Origin: a bacterium
GTDB taxonomy: Bacteria > Bacillota > Bacilli > Lactobacillales > Streptococcaceae
NCBI GenBank assembly: GCA_905221035.1
Contig: CAJNBP010000005.1
Coordinates: forward strand, 1-64,000
DNA length: 64,000 bases
Direction: 5' to 3'
Shown: positions 10,510-19,651 of the stretch, one piece after another
How the letters are laid out: each line of letters begins with the position of its first letter
How positions within the stretch are numbered: the first letter of the stretch is position 1
The notes under the pieces: model-generated
Database searches by the model: none
Told to the model about the DNA's origin: nothing
Seen by the model: only the letters and a program-made list of their open reading frames with translations
Program-made: the position numbers and the translations under genes

Positions 10510-11760
10510 TCAGACAAGCATATTATAGAGCGTTTCATTACCATTTAAGTTAATATAAGCTGGATCGAAACCTTCCATTCTACGGATCAAACCTGCATAA
10601 TCATGCTTATCTGCTAAAGCGATTCCAATCAATACAGGCCCTGTACCCTTGCTAGCTCGCTTGATATACTCAAAACGTGTGATATCATCATTTGGCCCCA
10701 GGATATCATTTACAAACTCACGCAAAGCCCCTGGACGCTGTGGAAAATTGACCACAAAGTAATGCTTGATACCGTCATAAATCAAGGCACGCTCTTCCAT
10801 TTCTGGCATACGGTTAATATCATTATTTCCTCCAGAAATGATACAACAAATGGTTTTCCCCTTGATATATTCAGCCAACACCTCTAGAGAGGCGATACTA
10901 GCCGCTCCAGCAGGTTCTGCGACAATCCCTTGTTTAGAATAGAGGTCAATCAAGGTTTCAGAAATCAATCCCTCATCGACACCTACTAAAGTTTGAACAT
11001 GTTGGCGAGTTGCCTCATAGGTCAACTGTCCCACCTTTTGCACAGCAATCCCATCAGCAAATTTGTCAATTTCCTTGAGTTTGACTGGGCCACCGGCTTC
11101 AAAGGCAGCCTTCATGGAACGTGCCCCATTCGCCTCTACTCCGATTACTTCAATCTCTGGACTTGTTTCCTTGATATAAGTTGAAACTCCGGCAATGAGA
11201 CCACCACCTCCAACAGGAACTAAGACAGCATCAAAATCAATCGATTCTTTTCGAGCTTCTTCTAAAATCTCATAAGCAACTGTTCCTTGACCTGCTTGGA
11301 CATGAGCATCATCAAAGGGATCAATAAAGGTACGATTTTCAGAAACTGTAAATTCTTGAGCTGCCTTAGCTGAGGCATCAAAAGTATCTCCAACTAGTTT
11401 AATGGTTACGAAGTCCCCACCAAAAAAGCGAACCTGCCCAATCTTTTGTTGCGGAGTTGTAATGGGCATAAAGATAGTAGCAGGAATCTTCATTTCATTA
11501 CAAGTATAGGCAACTCCCTGCGCATGATTCCCCGCAGAAGCACAGACTACCCCACGCTCACGCTCTTCCTTGCTGAGCTGAGAAATAGCATAATAGGCAC
11601 CACGAATCTTAAAAGAACGAACACGTTGGGCATTTTCCTTTTTCAAATAGATCTTAGCACCATACTTCTCCGATAAATAATGATCATAATCCAGTGGGGT
11701 ATTCACAACCACACCGTTCAAGACCTTGTGAGCCTTGATGATATCTTTTGAACTTAACAT
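10510..11760 (-). CDS. ilvA: Threonine dehydratase (biosynthetic)
   Basis: PLP enzyme that deaminates threonine to 2-oxobutanoate, the first step toward isoleucine. The 416-residue chain has a PLP-fold catalytic domain with the cofactor lysine Lys51 (SFKIRGA), the glycine loop VGGGGLIAG, and a single ACT-like regulatory region from about residue 330, which is the short form seen in firmicutes. AGGAG is 6 bases upstream of the ATG. It is last in the ilvB-N-C-A cluster, separated from ilvC by a 109-bp gap with a hairpin. Confidence 0.93.
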   Translation of the reverse strand: MLSSKDIIKAHKVLNGVVVNTPLDYDHYLSEKYGAKIYLKKENAQRVRSFKIRGAYYAISQLSKEERERGVVCASAGNHAQGVAYTCNEMKIPATIFMPITTPQQKIGQVRFFGGDFVTIKLVGDTFDASAKAAQEFTVSENRTFIDPFDDAHVQAGQGTVAYEILEEARKESIDFDAVLVPVGGGGLIAGVSTYIKETSPEIEVIGVEANGARSMKAAFEAGGPVKLKEIDKFADGIAVQKVGQLTYEATRQHVQTLVGVDEGLISETLIDLYSKQGIVAEPAGAASIASLEVLAEYIKGKTICCIISGGNNDINRMPEMEERALIYDGIKHYFVVNFPQRPGALREFVNDILGPNDDITRFEYIKRASKGTGPVLIGIALADKHDYAGLIRRMEGFDPAYINLNGNETLYNMLV

Positions 11761-11821
11761 CTTTTTCTCCTAGACTATTCATATACAATCCATCCTTTCA
11801 AGCAGAGATGAATTGATTATA

Positions 11822-11849
11822 AAAGCGAGTTAGGTCCCCCCAACTCGCC
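11822..11849 (-). terminator. Terminator or attenuator between ilvC and ilvA
   Basis: A 7-bp GCGAGTT/AACTCGC stem with a C/G-rich loop and a short T-run (TTTT) leftward. It could reduce ilvA relative to ilvBNC. Confidence 0.65.
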
Positions 11850-11869
11850 TTCACCTTAATTTCTATCAA

Positions 11870-12925
<1,056 letters not shown>

Positions 12926-12957
12926 TTAGGCTGGTTTAACAAATTTAAGTTGGATTT

Positions 12958-13434
12958 TTAGTCGCGGGTAAATCCAGTTGCACCCGTTCTAGCGATATTG
13001 CGAATACCATATGGTCGAATGACTCGCAATAGAGCTTCACTCTTTTCAGCATTTCCTGTCATTTGAATGGTAATCGAGCTTGGTGCTACGTCTACCACCG
13101 TTGCACGGAAAGGTTGAATAATGGCTAGAATCTCAGCACGCTTCTCAGCTGGCGCTGACATCTTAACCAAAATCACCTCGCGCTCCAAATGAGGCTTGTC
13201 TGTAATATCACGAATGCGAATCACATCAATCTGACGATTGAGTTGCTTAATGATTTGCTCCACTTCATCATGTGAAGCTACATCAATAATAATGGTGATG
13301 CGCGATACATTCGGATCTTCTGTTGCTCCAACAGAGATACTTTCAATATTGACCTGACGACGAGATAGAACGCCTGTAAAGCGATTGAGGACTCCTGAAC
13401 GATTTTGTAGTTTTGCTGTTAACATTCTACGCAT
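12958..13434 (-). CDS. ilvN: Acetolactate synthase small (regulatory) subunit
   Basis: Regulatory partner of IlvB that mediates feedback inhibition by branched-chain amino acids. The 158-residue chain has an N-terminal ACT domain (about 4-75) and a second conserved domain (about 80-155). GGGGGTGAAG sits 4 bases before the ATG at 13434; an alternative ATG follows 3 codons in. It overlaps the ilvB stop by 8 bases, so the subunits are likely coupled in translation. Confidence 0.95.
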   Translation of the reverse strand: MRRMLTAKLQNRSGVLNRFTGVLSRRQVNIESISVGATEDPNVSRITIIIDVASHDEVEQIIKQLNRQIDVIRIRDITDKPHLEREVILVKMSAPAEKRAEILAIIQPFRATVVDVAPSSITIQMTGNAEKSEALLRVIRPYGIRNIARTGATGFTRD

Positions 13435-15127
13435 GGAACTTCACCCCCAACATCTCATGATTACTCTTACCAGCTGGTACCATTGGTAACACCTGTTCCT
13501 TACGAGAAATATCCACCTCGATTAGCATAGGAACATTCTCAGTGATGACTTCAAGGTCTGGAGCCAAGGTCTCAGGATTGTCAAACTTATAGTTTTTAAT
13601 GCCATAAGCCTGTGCCATCAATTGGAAATCAGGAAGGGTATCAAAGACTGACTCTGATGTTCTACCTTCATAGAAGGATTCCTGCCACTGGCGAACCATT
13701 CCAAGTGAGTGATTGTTCAGCATAACCACCTTGATTGGCACTTTGTAAATATTCAAAATAGCCAATTCTTGGTTGGTCATTTGGAAACCACCATCCCCAA
13801 CGAACAAGACTACTTCCTTATCTGGGTTGGCAATTTTAGCACCGATTGCTGCTGGAATTCCGAATCCCATTGTTCCCAAACCGCCTGAAGTCACTAACTG
13901 ACGTTCATTTTGGTATGGATAATACTGGGCTGTCCACATTTGGTGTTGACCAACGTCTGTTACCACAATGGCATCCCCGTTCGTCAATTCACCAATTCGT
14001 TCAATAACGGCTTGCGGTTGAACCACACGCTCTTTCTTGTCATAAGAACGAACACGGTTCTTATCTTTAGTAACTTTCTCAATCCATTTCTCAGTATTGT
14101 TATGAACTATTGGTTCCGCCAACAACATTTGCAAGGCCTTCTTAGCATCTCCAACTACAGGAATATCTGCACTGATAATCTTACCAATCTCAGCTGGGTC
14201 AATATCAATGTGGGCAACCTTGGCATTCTTAGCGAAGGTCTTAGGATTTCCTGTCAAGCGGTCATCGAAACGGCAACCAATACTAATCATAAAGTCAGCT
14301 TCCGTCATAGCAATATTAGCTGCGAAAGACCCATGCATACCACCCATTCCAAGGAAGAGTGGATGAGTTGTTGCAATCGTACCTTGCCCCAAAAGACTGG
14401 TTACCACTGGAATTTGATAACGCTCTGCAAATTCATTTAATTCTGCAGCAGCTTCAGCATAACTAATTCCACCACCAGCTAGCAAGACTGGCTTTTTAGC
14501 TTTGGACAATTGCTTCAAGATTTTCTTGATTTGCATATCATTCGGCTCAAGAGTCGGCTGATAGCTTGGTAAGTTCACTTCTGGTGAATAGATGAAGTCT
14601 GTTTCTAAAGCAGATACGTCTTTTGGTAGGTCAATGACAACTGGCCCTGGACGGCCTGTAGTTGCGATATGGACAGCTTCCGTAATGATACGAGGGATAT
14701 CAGCTGTCTCACGAACTTGGTAATTGTACTTAGTGATTGGCATGGTAATTCCCACGATGTCTGCCTCCTGAAAGGCATCTTTCCCAATCCCCGCTCGCGC
14801 CACCTGACCTGTAAAGACCAAAAGGGGAACACTGTCGCTCATGGCATCTGCAATCCCTGTAATGGCATTTGTTGCTCCTGGTCCGCTAGTGACGACGGCA
14901 ACACCCAACTTTCCAGTTGATTTGGCATAACCTTCAGCTTCATGCAAACAACCTTGCTCATGGCGTCCTAGAATGTGGCGAATGCCTTTAAAATTATATA
15001 TCGCATCATAAAAAGGCAAGACAGCACCACCAGGATAACCAAAGATGGTATCAATTCCTAAATCACGAAGTGTTTCCAAAACTAGGTCCGACCCCGTCTT
15101 AGGAGATTCTAAACTGATTTTCTCCAT
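13427..15127 (-). CDS. ilvB: Acetolactate synthase large (catalytic) subunit
   Basis: ThDP-dependent condensation of two pyruvates, or pyruvate and 2-oxobutanoate. In the 566 residues the ThDP-contacting glutamate is in GRHEQGCLHEAEGYA near residue 59, the middle domain has a FAD-type fold, and the ThDP/Mg motif is GDGGFQMTNQELAILNIYKVPIKVV-like (about 445-470). It is the first gene of the ilvBNCA cluster, with a promoter and a CodY-like box about 40-90 bp upstream. AAAGGGGAAC is the ribosome site. In S. pneumoniae, as I recall it, two more small genes lie between ilvC and ilvA; they are absent here. Confidence 0.96.
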   Translation of the reverse strand: MEKISLESPKTGSDLVLETLRDLGIDTIFGYPGGAVLPFYDAIYNFKGIRHILGRHEQGCLHEAEGYAKSTGKLGVAVVTSGPGATNAITGIADAMSDSVPLLVFTGQVARAGIGKDAFQEADIVGITMPITKYNYQVRETADIPRIITEAVHIATTGRPGPVVIDLPKDVSALETDFIYSPEVNLPSYQPTLEPNDMQIKKILKQLSKAKKPVLLAGGGISYAEAAAELNEFAERYQIPVVTSLLGQGTIATTHPLFLGMGGMHGSFAANIAMTEADFMISIGCRFDDRLTGNPKTFAKNAKVAHIDIDPAEIGKIISADIPVVGDAKKALQMLLAEPIVHNNTEKWIEKVTKDKNRVRSYDKKERVVQPQAVIERIGELTNGDAIVVTDVGQHQMWTAQYYPYQNERQLVTSGGLGTMGFGIPAAIGAKIANPDKEVVLFVGDGGFQMTNQELAILNIYKVPIKVVMLNNHSLGMVRQWQESFYEGRTSESVFDTLPDFQLMAQAYGIKNYKFDNPETLAPDLEVITENVPMLIEVDISRKEQVLPMVPAGKSNHEMLGVKFHA

Positions 15128-15165
15128 TGTTCCCCTTTCTCTTCTCTTAAAAATAACTTGTTACT

Positions 15166-15193
15166 ATCATACCACTTTTTCAAAATTTTTCAA
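15166..15193 (-). promoter_or_regulatory. ilvBNCA promoter
   Basis: TTGAAA (15188-15193), 16-bp spacer, extended -10 TGGTATGAT (hexamer 15166-15171). Confidence 0.65.
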
Positions 15194-15205
15194 GATAAAA
15201 GAAGA

Positions 15206-15220
15206 AATTTTCTGAATTTT
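15206..15220. promoter_or_regulatory. CodY-like box upstream of ilvB
   Basis: AATTTTCTGAATTTT matches the CodY consensus AATTTTCWGAAAATT at 13 of 15 positions and lies just above the -35. CodY control of ilv genes is established in streptococci; the site here is inferred. Confidence 0.6.
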
Positions 15221-15287
15221 CTATTTTAACGTTTATTTATGAATGTTATTTTTGTTTTTATTAAAAAGATACCGATTTCATTTACTG

Positions 15288-15318
15288 AAAAAGAAAAAAG
15301 AACTGATTTCTCAGTCCT
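15288..15318 (-). terminator. fakA terminator
   Basis: The GGACTGA-GAAA-TCAGTTC hairpin is followed by TTTTTT leftward, 10 bp past the fakA stop. Confidence 0.8.
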
Positions 15319-15327
15319 TCATTAATC

Positions 15328-16995
15328 TTATTCCACACTAAATAGGTATGGGTAAACTGGTTGTTGTCCTTGGTGAATCTCGACTTCAACATCTTCGAAT
15401 TCTTCTGCGATTTCTTGAGCAATTTCATTGGCAAGCTCTTCGCTTCCGTCTTCACCAACATAGAAGGTTACGATTTCACTATCTTCATCCAACATATGTT
15501 TCAATGTTTCAATCAAGGTTTGGTGCATGTCAGGGTTTGACACGAGAATTTTCCCATCAACCATACCAAGATTATCATTTTCATGGATTTCTAAGCCATC
15601 AATGGTTGTATCACGCACAGCTGTTGTGACGCTTCCGCTAACGACATCGCTAAGAGCAGATGTCATACGCTCTTGGTTTTCTTCGATGGACTTACTTGGA
15701 TCAAAGGCAAGAAGACTAGTCAATCCTTGAGGAAGAGTACGAGCTTCAACCACTACTGCTGGTTGTTCCAAAACTTCTGCTGCAGATTGAGCTGCCATGA
15801 AGATATTTTTGTTGTTTGGCAGGAAGATAATATTACGAGCGTTGACCTGTTCAACAGCCTTGATAAAGTCTTCTGTTGAAGGGTTCATGGTTTGACCGCC
15901 TTCGATAACATAATCCACACCTTGAGAACGGAAGATATCTGCTAGGCCTTTACCAGCCACTACAGCAATCAAAGCATACTCTTTTTCTTCAGCAGGCTTG
16001 CTAACTTGGGCAGCTTCTTTTTCAACTTGCGCTTCGTGTTGGTTGCGCATATTGTCAACTTTTACCTTGACCAAGCTACCATATTTGAGACCTTCTTGCA
16101 TAACAAGTCCTGGATCTTCTGTATGGACATGGACTTTGACAATTTCATCATCGTTGACAACGAGGAGAGAATCCCCAAGTTCATTCAAGTAGTTACGGAA
16201 TTCATCGTAGTCGAAATCTTTGGCATAGGTTGGACCTTGCTTAAGAGCTACCATGATTTCAGTACAGTAACCAAATGTGATGTCCTCAGTCGCTACGTGA
16301 CCAGCTACAGACTTGTGGTGCTCTGCATTAATCATTTCACTCATGTTGGCCGGAGTCGCTACAAAGTCCTCAGATGCAATATATTCGCCAGTAAGGGCTG
16401 AAAGGAAACCTTCGTAGATGAAGACCAGTCCTTGACCACCTGAGTCCACAACGCCAACTTCTTTCAATACTGGAAGCATGTCTGGCGTTTTAGCTAGAGC
16501 GGTTTTAGCACCTTCTAAGGCTGCACGCATGACTTCAACAGCGTCATCTGTTTGCTCAGCCTTTTTCTTAGCACCGATAGCAGCCCCACGAGAAACTGTC
16601 AAAATCGTTCCTTCAACTGGTTTCATCACTGCCTTATAGGCAACTTCCACACCTGATTGGAAGGCAAGGGCCAAGTCTTGACCTGTTAACTCGTCTTTAT
16701 CCTTGATGGCTTGTGAAAATCCACGGAAAAGCTGAGACGTAATAACACCTGAGTTCCCACGCGCACCCATCAAAAGACCTTTGGCAAGAATGCTTGCTAC
16801 CTCTCCAACAGTAGAAGCTGGCTTGTCTGCAACTTCCTTAGCACCATTTTCAATGGTCATTCCCATATTTGTCCCTGTATCTCCATCTGGAACTGGGAAG
16901 ACGTTTAATGAATTGACATATTCAGCTTGCTTATTCAAGCGAGTTGATGCAGCCTGCACCATTTCTTGAAATAAGCTAGTAGTAATTTTTGACAC
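15328..16995 (-). CDS. fakA: Fatty acid kinase catalytic subunit FakA (DAK2/YloV family)
   Basis: Phosphorylates exogenous fatty acids held by a FakB protein so that they can enter phospholipid synthesis. The 555 residues comprise an N-terminal DhaL-type nucleotide domain with the metal-binding VPDGDTGTNMG motif at about 34-44, a middle domain, and a C-terminal DegV-like domain (from about 340). The product was formerly annotated as a dihydroxyacetone kinase-like protein. The gene begins 2 bp after the Asp23 gene stop, an arrangement conserved in firmicutes. No FakB gene is in the window. Confidence 0.9.
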   Translation of the reverse strand: MSKITTSLFQEMVQAASTRLNKQAEYVNSLNVFPVPDGDTGTNMGMTIENGAKEVADKPASTVGEVASILAKGLLMGARGNSGVITSQLFRGFSQAIKDKDELTGQDLALAFQSGVEVAYKAVMKPVEGTILTVSRGAAIGAKKKAEQTDDAVEVMRAALEGAKTALAKTPDMLPVLKEVGVVDSGGQGLVFIYEGFLSALTGEYIASEDFVATPANMSEMINAEHHKSVAGHVATEDITFGYCTEIMVALKQGPTYAKDFDYDEFRNYLNELGDSLLVVNDDEIVKVHVHTEDPGLVMQEGLKYGSLVKVKVDNMRNQHEAQVEKEAAQVSKPAEEKEYALIAVVAGKGLADIFRSQGVDYVIEGGQTMNPSTEDFIKAVEQVNARNIIFLPNNKNIFMAAQSAAEVLEQPAVVVEARTLPQGLTSLLAFDPSKSIEENQERMTSALSDVVSGSVTTAVRDTTIDGLEIHENDNLGMVDGKILVSNPDMHQTLIETLKHMLDEDSEIVTFYVGEDGSEELANEIAQEIAEEFEDVEVEIHQGQQPVYPYLFSVE

Positions 16996-16997
16996 GG

Positions 16998-17363
16998 TTA
17001 TTCTCCTACAACTTTGATATTTTGAATGTAGACATTTACAGTCTGAGCAGTAATTCCAAGTTGGTTTTCCAAACTAAAACGAACACGCTCTTGAATGTTT
17101 TTTGACACTTCGCTAATCTTTGTTCCGTAGCTCAACACGGTATATACATCAACTGCAATACTGCCATCTTCGGCCGCCTTTACGACAACACCTTTGGAAT
17201 AATTTTCCTTACCTAGAAGGGCTTGGAAGTTATCTTTGAGGGCATTTTTACTAGCCATACCGACCACACCAAAAATCTCAGTTGCTGCTCCACCTACGAC
17301 GGTTGCAATCACTTCATCTGTTAGTTCGATTTGACCATCTTTTGTATTAATTTTTACAGTCAT
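16998..17363 (-). CDS. Asp23/Gls24 family envelope stress protein
   Basis: A 121-residue Asp23-family protein (YloU type), with the conserved core EVIATVVGGAATEIFGVVGMAS and an amphipathic C-terminal half. Family members are linked to envelope and alkaline stress; the exact role is unknown. GAGG sits 8 bases before the ATG. It is co-transcribed with fakA (2-bp gap). No separate promoter is obvious in the 135 bp between its start and the rpmB terminator. Confidence 0.88.
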   Translation of the reverse strand: MTVKINTKDGQIELTDEVIATVVGGAATEIFGVVGMASKNALKDNFQALLGKENYSKGVVVKAAEDGSIAVDVYTVLSYGTKISEVSKNIQERVRFSLENQLGITAQTVNVYIQNIKVVGE

Positions 17364-17480
17364 CCTTTTTACCTCAACTAGTTGATACTCTATTTTATCA
17401 TATTTCAGCCCAAGTGTAAAAGCAGAATACTGTATCAGCGGATATTTACTCTATTTTTCAAATGATTTTACGCCTACAAT

Positions 17481-17506
17481 AAAAGAAAAAAGACCCTAAG
17501 GTCTCC
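17481..17506 (-). terminator. rpmB terminator
   Basis: AGACC-TTAG-GGTCT stem with TTTTTT leftward. Confidence 0.8.
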
Positions 17507-17519
17507 TTTGCTTTTATTA

Positions 17520-17708
17520 TTAAACGCGTTCAACTTTACCTGATTTCAAAGCGCGAGCTGAAGCCCAAACTTTTTTAGGTTTACCATCGATAAGAACAGT
17601 AACTTTTTGAAGGTTTGGTTTTACGGCACGTTTTGTTTGGTTCATCGCGTGTGAACGGTTGTTTCCTGATACAGTCTTACGACCTGTAAAGTAACATACT
17701 TTAGCCAT
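17520..17708 (-). CDS. rpmB: 50S ribosomal protein L28
   Basis: A 62-residue basic protein of the large ribosomal subunit. It starts [16 protein letters not shown] and continues with the R/K-rich [15 protein letters not shown] segment. The lone Cys5 shows this is the zinc-free form. GGAGG is 8 bases before the ATG. Monocistronic, with a near-consensus promoter. Confidence 0.97.
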   Translation of the reverse strand: MAKVCYFTGRKTVSGNNRSHAMNQTKRAVKPNLQKVTVLIDGKPKKVWASARALKSGKVERV

Positions 17709-17766
17709 TGTGTTTTCCTCCTATTAGATCTAATATAGCGGATGTGCTAGCACCACATACCGTACT

Positions 17767-17795
17767 ATGTTATCACACTTTCTTCATTTTTGCAA
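17767..17795 (-). promoter_or_regulatory. rpmB promoter
   Basis: TTGCAA (17790-17795), 17-bp spacer, TAACAT (17767-17772). The predicted leader is about 50 nt. Confidence 0.7.
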
Positions 17796-17813
17796 GGGAA
17801 TTAGAAGATTTTT

Positions 17814-18488
17814 TTATTTAACGTAGACAATCCCCAACTTTCCAAAAGCCACATCTCCACGGATAATCAAAGTTTTACTGGTTGGAGCTAGAGAAGTATC
17901 TGCCTTGGCTACACCACAGAAAGTTTCCACCTTCAAATCCACTCTCCAATGTTGGGGAACAAAGATAACTGCATTGCCAAAACCAACTTCTACTTTCAGG
18001 GTTGCAGTATCTCCTAAAATCTCTGCATTGTCATAATATATCTTAGCATTGCCAAAACCAACTTCCACTTGGTCTTCTACCAATTCTTGGTTTTGCTTGT
18101 AGAAAGTCCCAGTCCCAAAAGCGACTTCCTTATCTGTAAGAATGGTCTTTTCACCATCATACCACCATTTTTTCCCATTCCAAGTTCTGTTAGAATGAGT
18201 GAGTGCGCTGACACCCATTACGATTAAAATACTAGCCCAGAACAGCGACTGATTGGGAATCGGTAAAATATCATAAAAGTGGTTGGCAATTAGTAAGGCT
18301 ACTAGAGCTGTAAAAGAGGCTGAAGTTAAGTGGCGACGCAACAAAGCTTCAACTGACTGGTAGGCAAAAAAAGCAATACCAATCAAGGGCCAAATTTGCC
18401 CTCCAAGAGAAGGGATTCCAAAATTTCCTTGCAATAATATCAAAGTTGCTAAAACGAGCAACACAATACCAAATGCTTTCTTTTTCAT
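17814..18488 (-). CDS. LiaF-like membrane protein, partner of the LytTR regulator
   Basis: The 224 residues carry about four hydrophobic segments in the first 110 residues and a C-terminal domain with repeated VEVGFGNA / VAFG motifs, the pattern of the LiaF C-terminal (cell-wall-active antibiotic response) domain. In LytTR regulatory systems of streptococci (HdrRM, BrsRM) a membrane protein encoded beside the regulator restrains it; a similar role is inferred here from the 4-bp spacing to the LytTR gene. It is not the canonical liaF, since no LiaSR genes are adjacent. Confidence 0.7.
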   Translation of the reverse strand: MKKKAFGIVLLVLATLILLQGNFGIPSLGGQIWPLIGIAFFAYQSVEALLRRHLTSASFTALVALLIANHFYDILPIPNQSLFWASILIVMGVSALTHSNRTWNGKKWWYDGEKTILTDKEVAFGTGTFYKQNQELVEDQVEVGFGNAKIYYDNAEILGDTATLKVEVGFGNAVIFVPQHWRVDLKVETFCGVAKADTSLAPTSKTLIIRGDVAFGKLGIVYVK

Positions 18489-18492
18489 GTTC

Positions 18493-18939
18493 TTACCTCA
18501 TGTTTCTTAGATTTTCTTTTAGGAGGGATTGGTAATGCCGTGAGACATGAACCTCCTTGTGGGTCTGATAGAAGGAAATGGTGCCCGTTCCTGAAAAGGA
18601 CTTGTCCACCGAATAGACTTGCCGAATATTAGCGATCGTTGACTTGGATACCCGACTAAAATAACGAGGAAGGATAGCCTCTAACTCATAGAGTTTAAGC
18701 CGAACTTCGTAGGCATCTTTCTGGGTATGGGCGTAAATCTTGTTCCCTTCTGTCTCAAAGAAGAGAATTTCCGACAAGTCCATATAATATTCACCCGTCC
18801 CCTTGTAAAAAATCAGCCTAGGAGACTTGGACTCTTGCAAGAGTCGCTGTAAATCCGCAACCTCATCTGTCAAAGCCGCTGCCTTGATGACAATTTCAGT
18901 TTCCTCTAAATTGCTATCAATTTCGATTCGTAACTTCAT
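18493..18939 (-). CDS. LytTR-family transcriptional regulator
   Basis: A 148-residue DNA-binding protein whose C-terminal 100 residues form a LytTR domain (GTGEYYMDLSEILFFETEGN ... RVSKSTIANIRQV). The first 40 residues lack a phosphoacceptor receiver domain, so this is a stand-alone LytTR regulator and not a classical response regulator. AAAGGAGATGGA is the ribosome site. It is transcribed ahead of the LiaF-like gene. A 21-bp-period direct repeat just above its -35 is a candidate autoregulatory operator. Confidence 0.88.
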   Translation of the reverse strand: MKLRIEIDSNLEETEIVIKAAALTDEVADLQRLLQESKSPRLIFYKGTGEYYMDLSEILFFETEGNKIYAHTQKDAYEVRLKLYELEAILPRYFSRVSKSTIANIRQVYSVDKSFSGTGTISFYQTHKEVHVSRHYQSLLKENLRNMR

Positions 18940-18959
18940 TCCATCTCCTTTCTGACTCT

Positions 18960-18988
18960 ACTATATCAAAGCTAAAATAAGAAAACAA
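18960..18988 (-). promoter_or_regulatory. LytTR operon promoter
   Basis: TTGTTT (18983-18988), 17-bp spacer, extended -10 TGATATAGT (hexamer 18960-18965). Confidence 0.7.
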
Positions 18989-19000
18989 GAGCAAAAAAGC

Positions 19001-19031
19001 AAGTGGTTACTTTAGACCCGTAAGTGGTTGT
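19001..19031. promoter_or_regulatory. Direct repeat, candidate LytTR operator
   Basis: AAGTGGTTAC at 19001 and AAGTGGTTGT at 19022 lie exactly 21 bp apart (two helical turns), 12 bp above the -35 of the LytTR gene. LytTR proteins bind 9-bp direct repeats with about this period. Confidence 0.55.
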
Positions 19032-19052
19032 AAGGCTACCTTAACTTGCAGG

Positions 19053-19568
19053 TCAAAATAGAAAGAAAATCACACCACACACAAGACCACAAATATAACC
19101 AACTACTACATCCTTGGGAAAATGTACTCCACCCAAGACTCTCACTAGACCGAGGAGGGCTGACAAGATCAACAAGATAAAGCCTACAATTAGACTAGCA
19201 TGTAAGCAAGCCATGGAGATAATGGTGGCTGAAAAGACATGACGACTAGGCATAGACTGACCAGGACTATCTCTGTCTAGTAGCGGGACAATTTCCCAAA
19301 CTTCATAAGGTCTAGGAGCATTGAGTTTCTTACGGAGAAGGGACAAAATTACAAAACCTGACGCAGGGACAAACACATACATCAAGACCCGTTTCTCAAA
19401 TCCTTCTTGGAAATAGGTGGCAGCTAACAAGGTTAGATAAACTATAGGCATAACTACTGTCATGAAGCGATTGAAAGTTCTTAACAAGCTCAGAAGAAAG
19501 GGCTTATTTTTAATGTTACCAGCAATGTGGTCATACCATTCTTGATAATTTTTCATATATTTTCTCAT
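19053..19568 (-). CDS. PAP2-family lipid phosphatase
   Basis: Integral membrane phosphatase of the PAP2/BcrC superfamily, likely acting on undecaprenyl pyrophosphate or another lipid phosphate. In 171 residues all three superfamily motifs are visible: KKLNAPRP (about 89-96), PSRH (with R replacing the usual G, about 112), and RVLGGVHFPKDVVVG (about 143-157). About five membrane helices. The ATG at 19568 follows an in-frame GTG; the ribosome site is weak, so a later ATG at 19553 is also possible. Stand-alone between the LytTR pair and the ABC exporter. Confidence 0.8.
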   Translation of the reverse strand: MRKYMKNYQEWYDHIAGNIKNKPFLLSLLRTFNRFMTVVMPIVYLTLLAATYFQEGFEKRVLMYVFVPASGFVILSLLRKKLNAPRPYEVWEIVPLLDRDSPGQSMPSRHVFSATIISMACLHASLIVGFILLILSALLGLVRVLGGVHFPKDVVVGYICGLVCGVIFFLF

Positions 19569-19619
19569 CACTTACTCAAATTTTGCTTACAGGGAAGCAC
19601 TTGTCTTCTAGTATAGTGC

Positions 19620-19649
19620 AGAAAAAGAAGGCCGTCAAGCCTTCTTTGG
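19620..19649 (-). terminator. Terminator of the marR-ABC operon
   Basis: 8-bp AAGAAGGC/GCCTTCTT stem with T-run leftward, directly after the last ABC gene. Confidence 0.85.
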
Positions 19650-19651
19650 GT

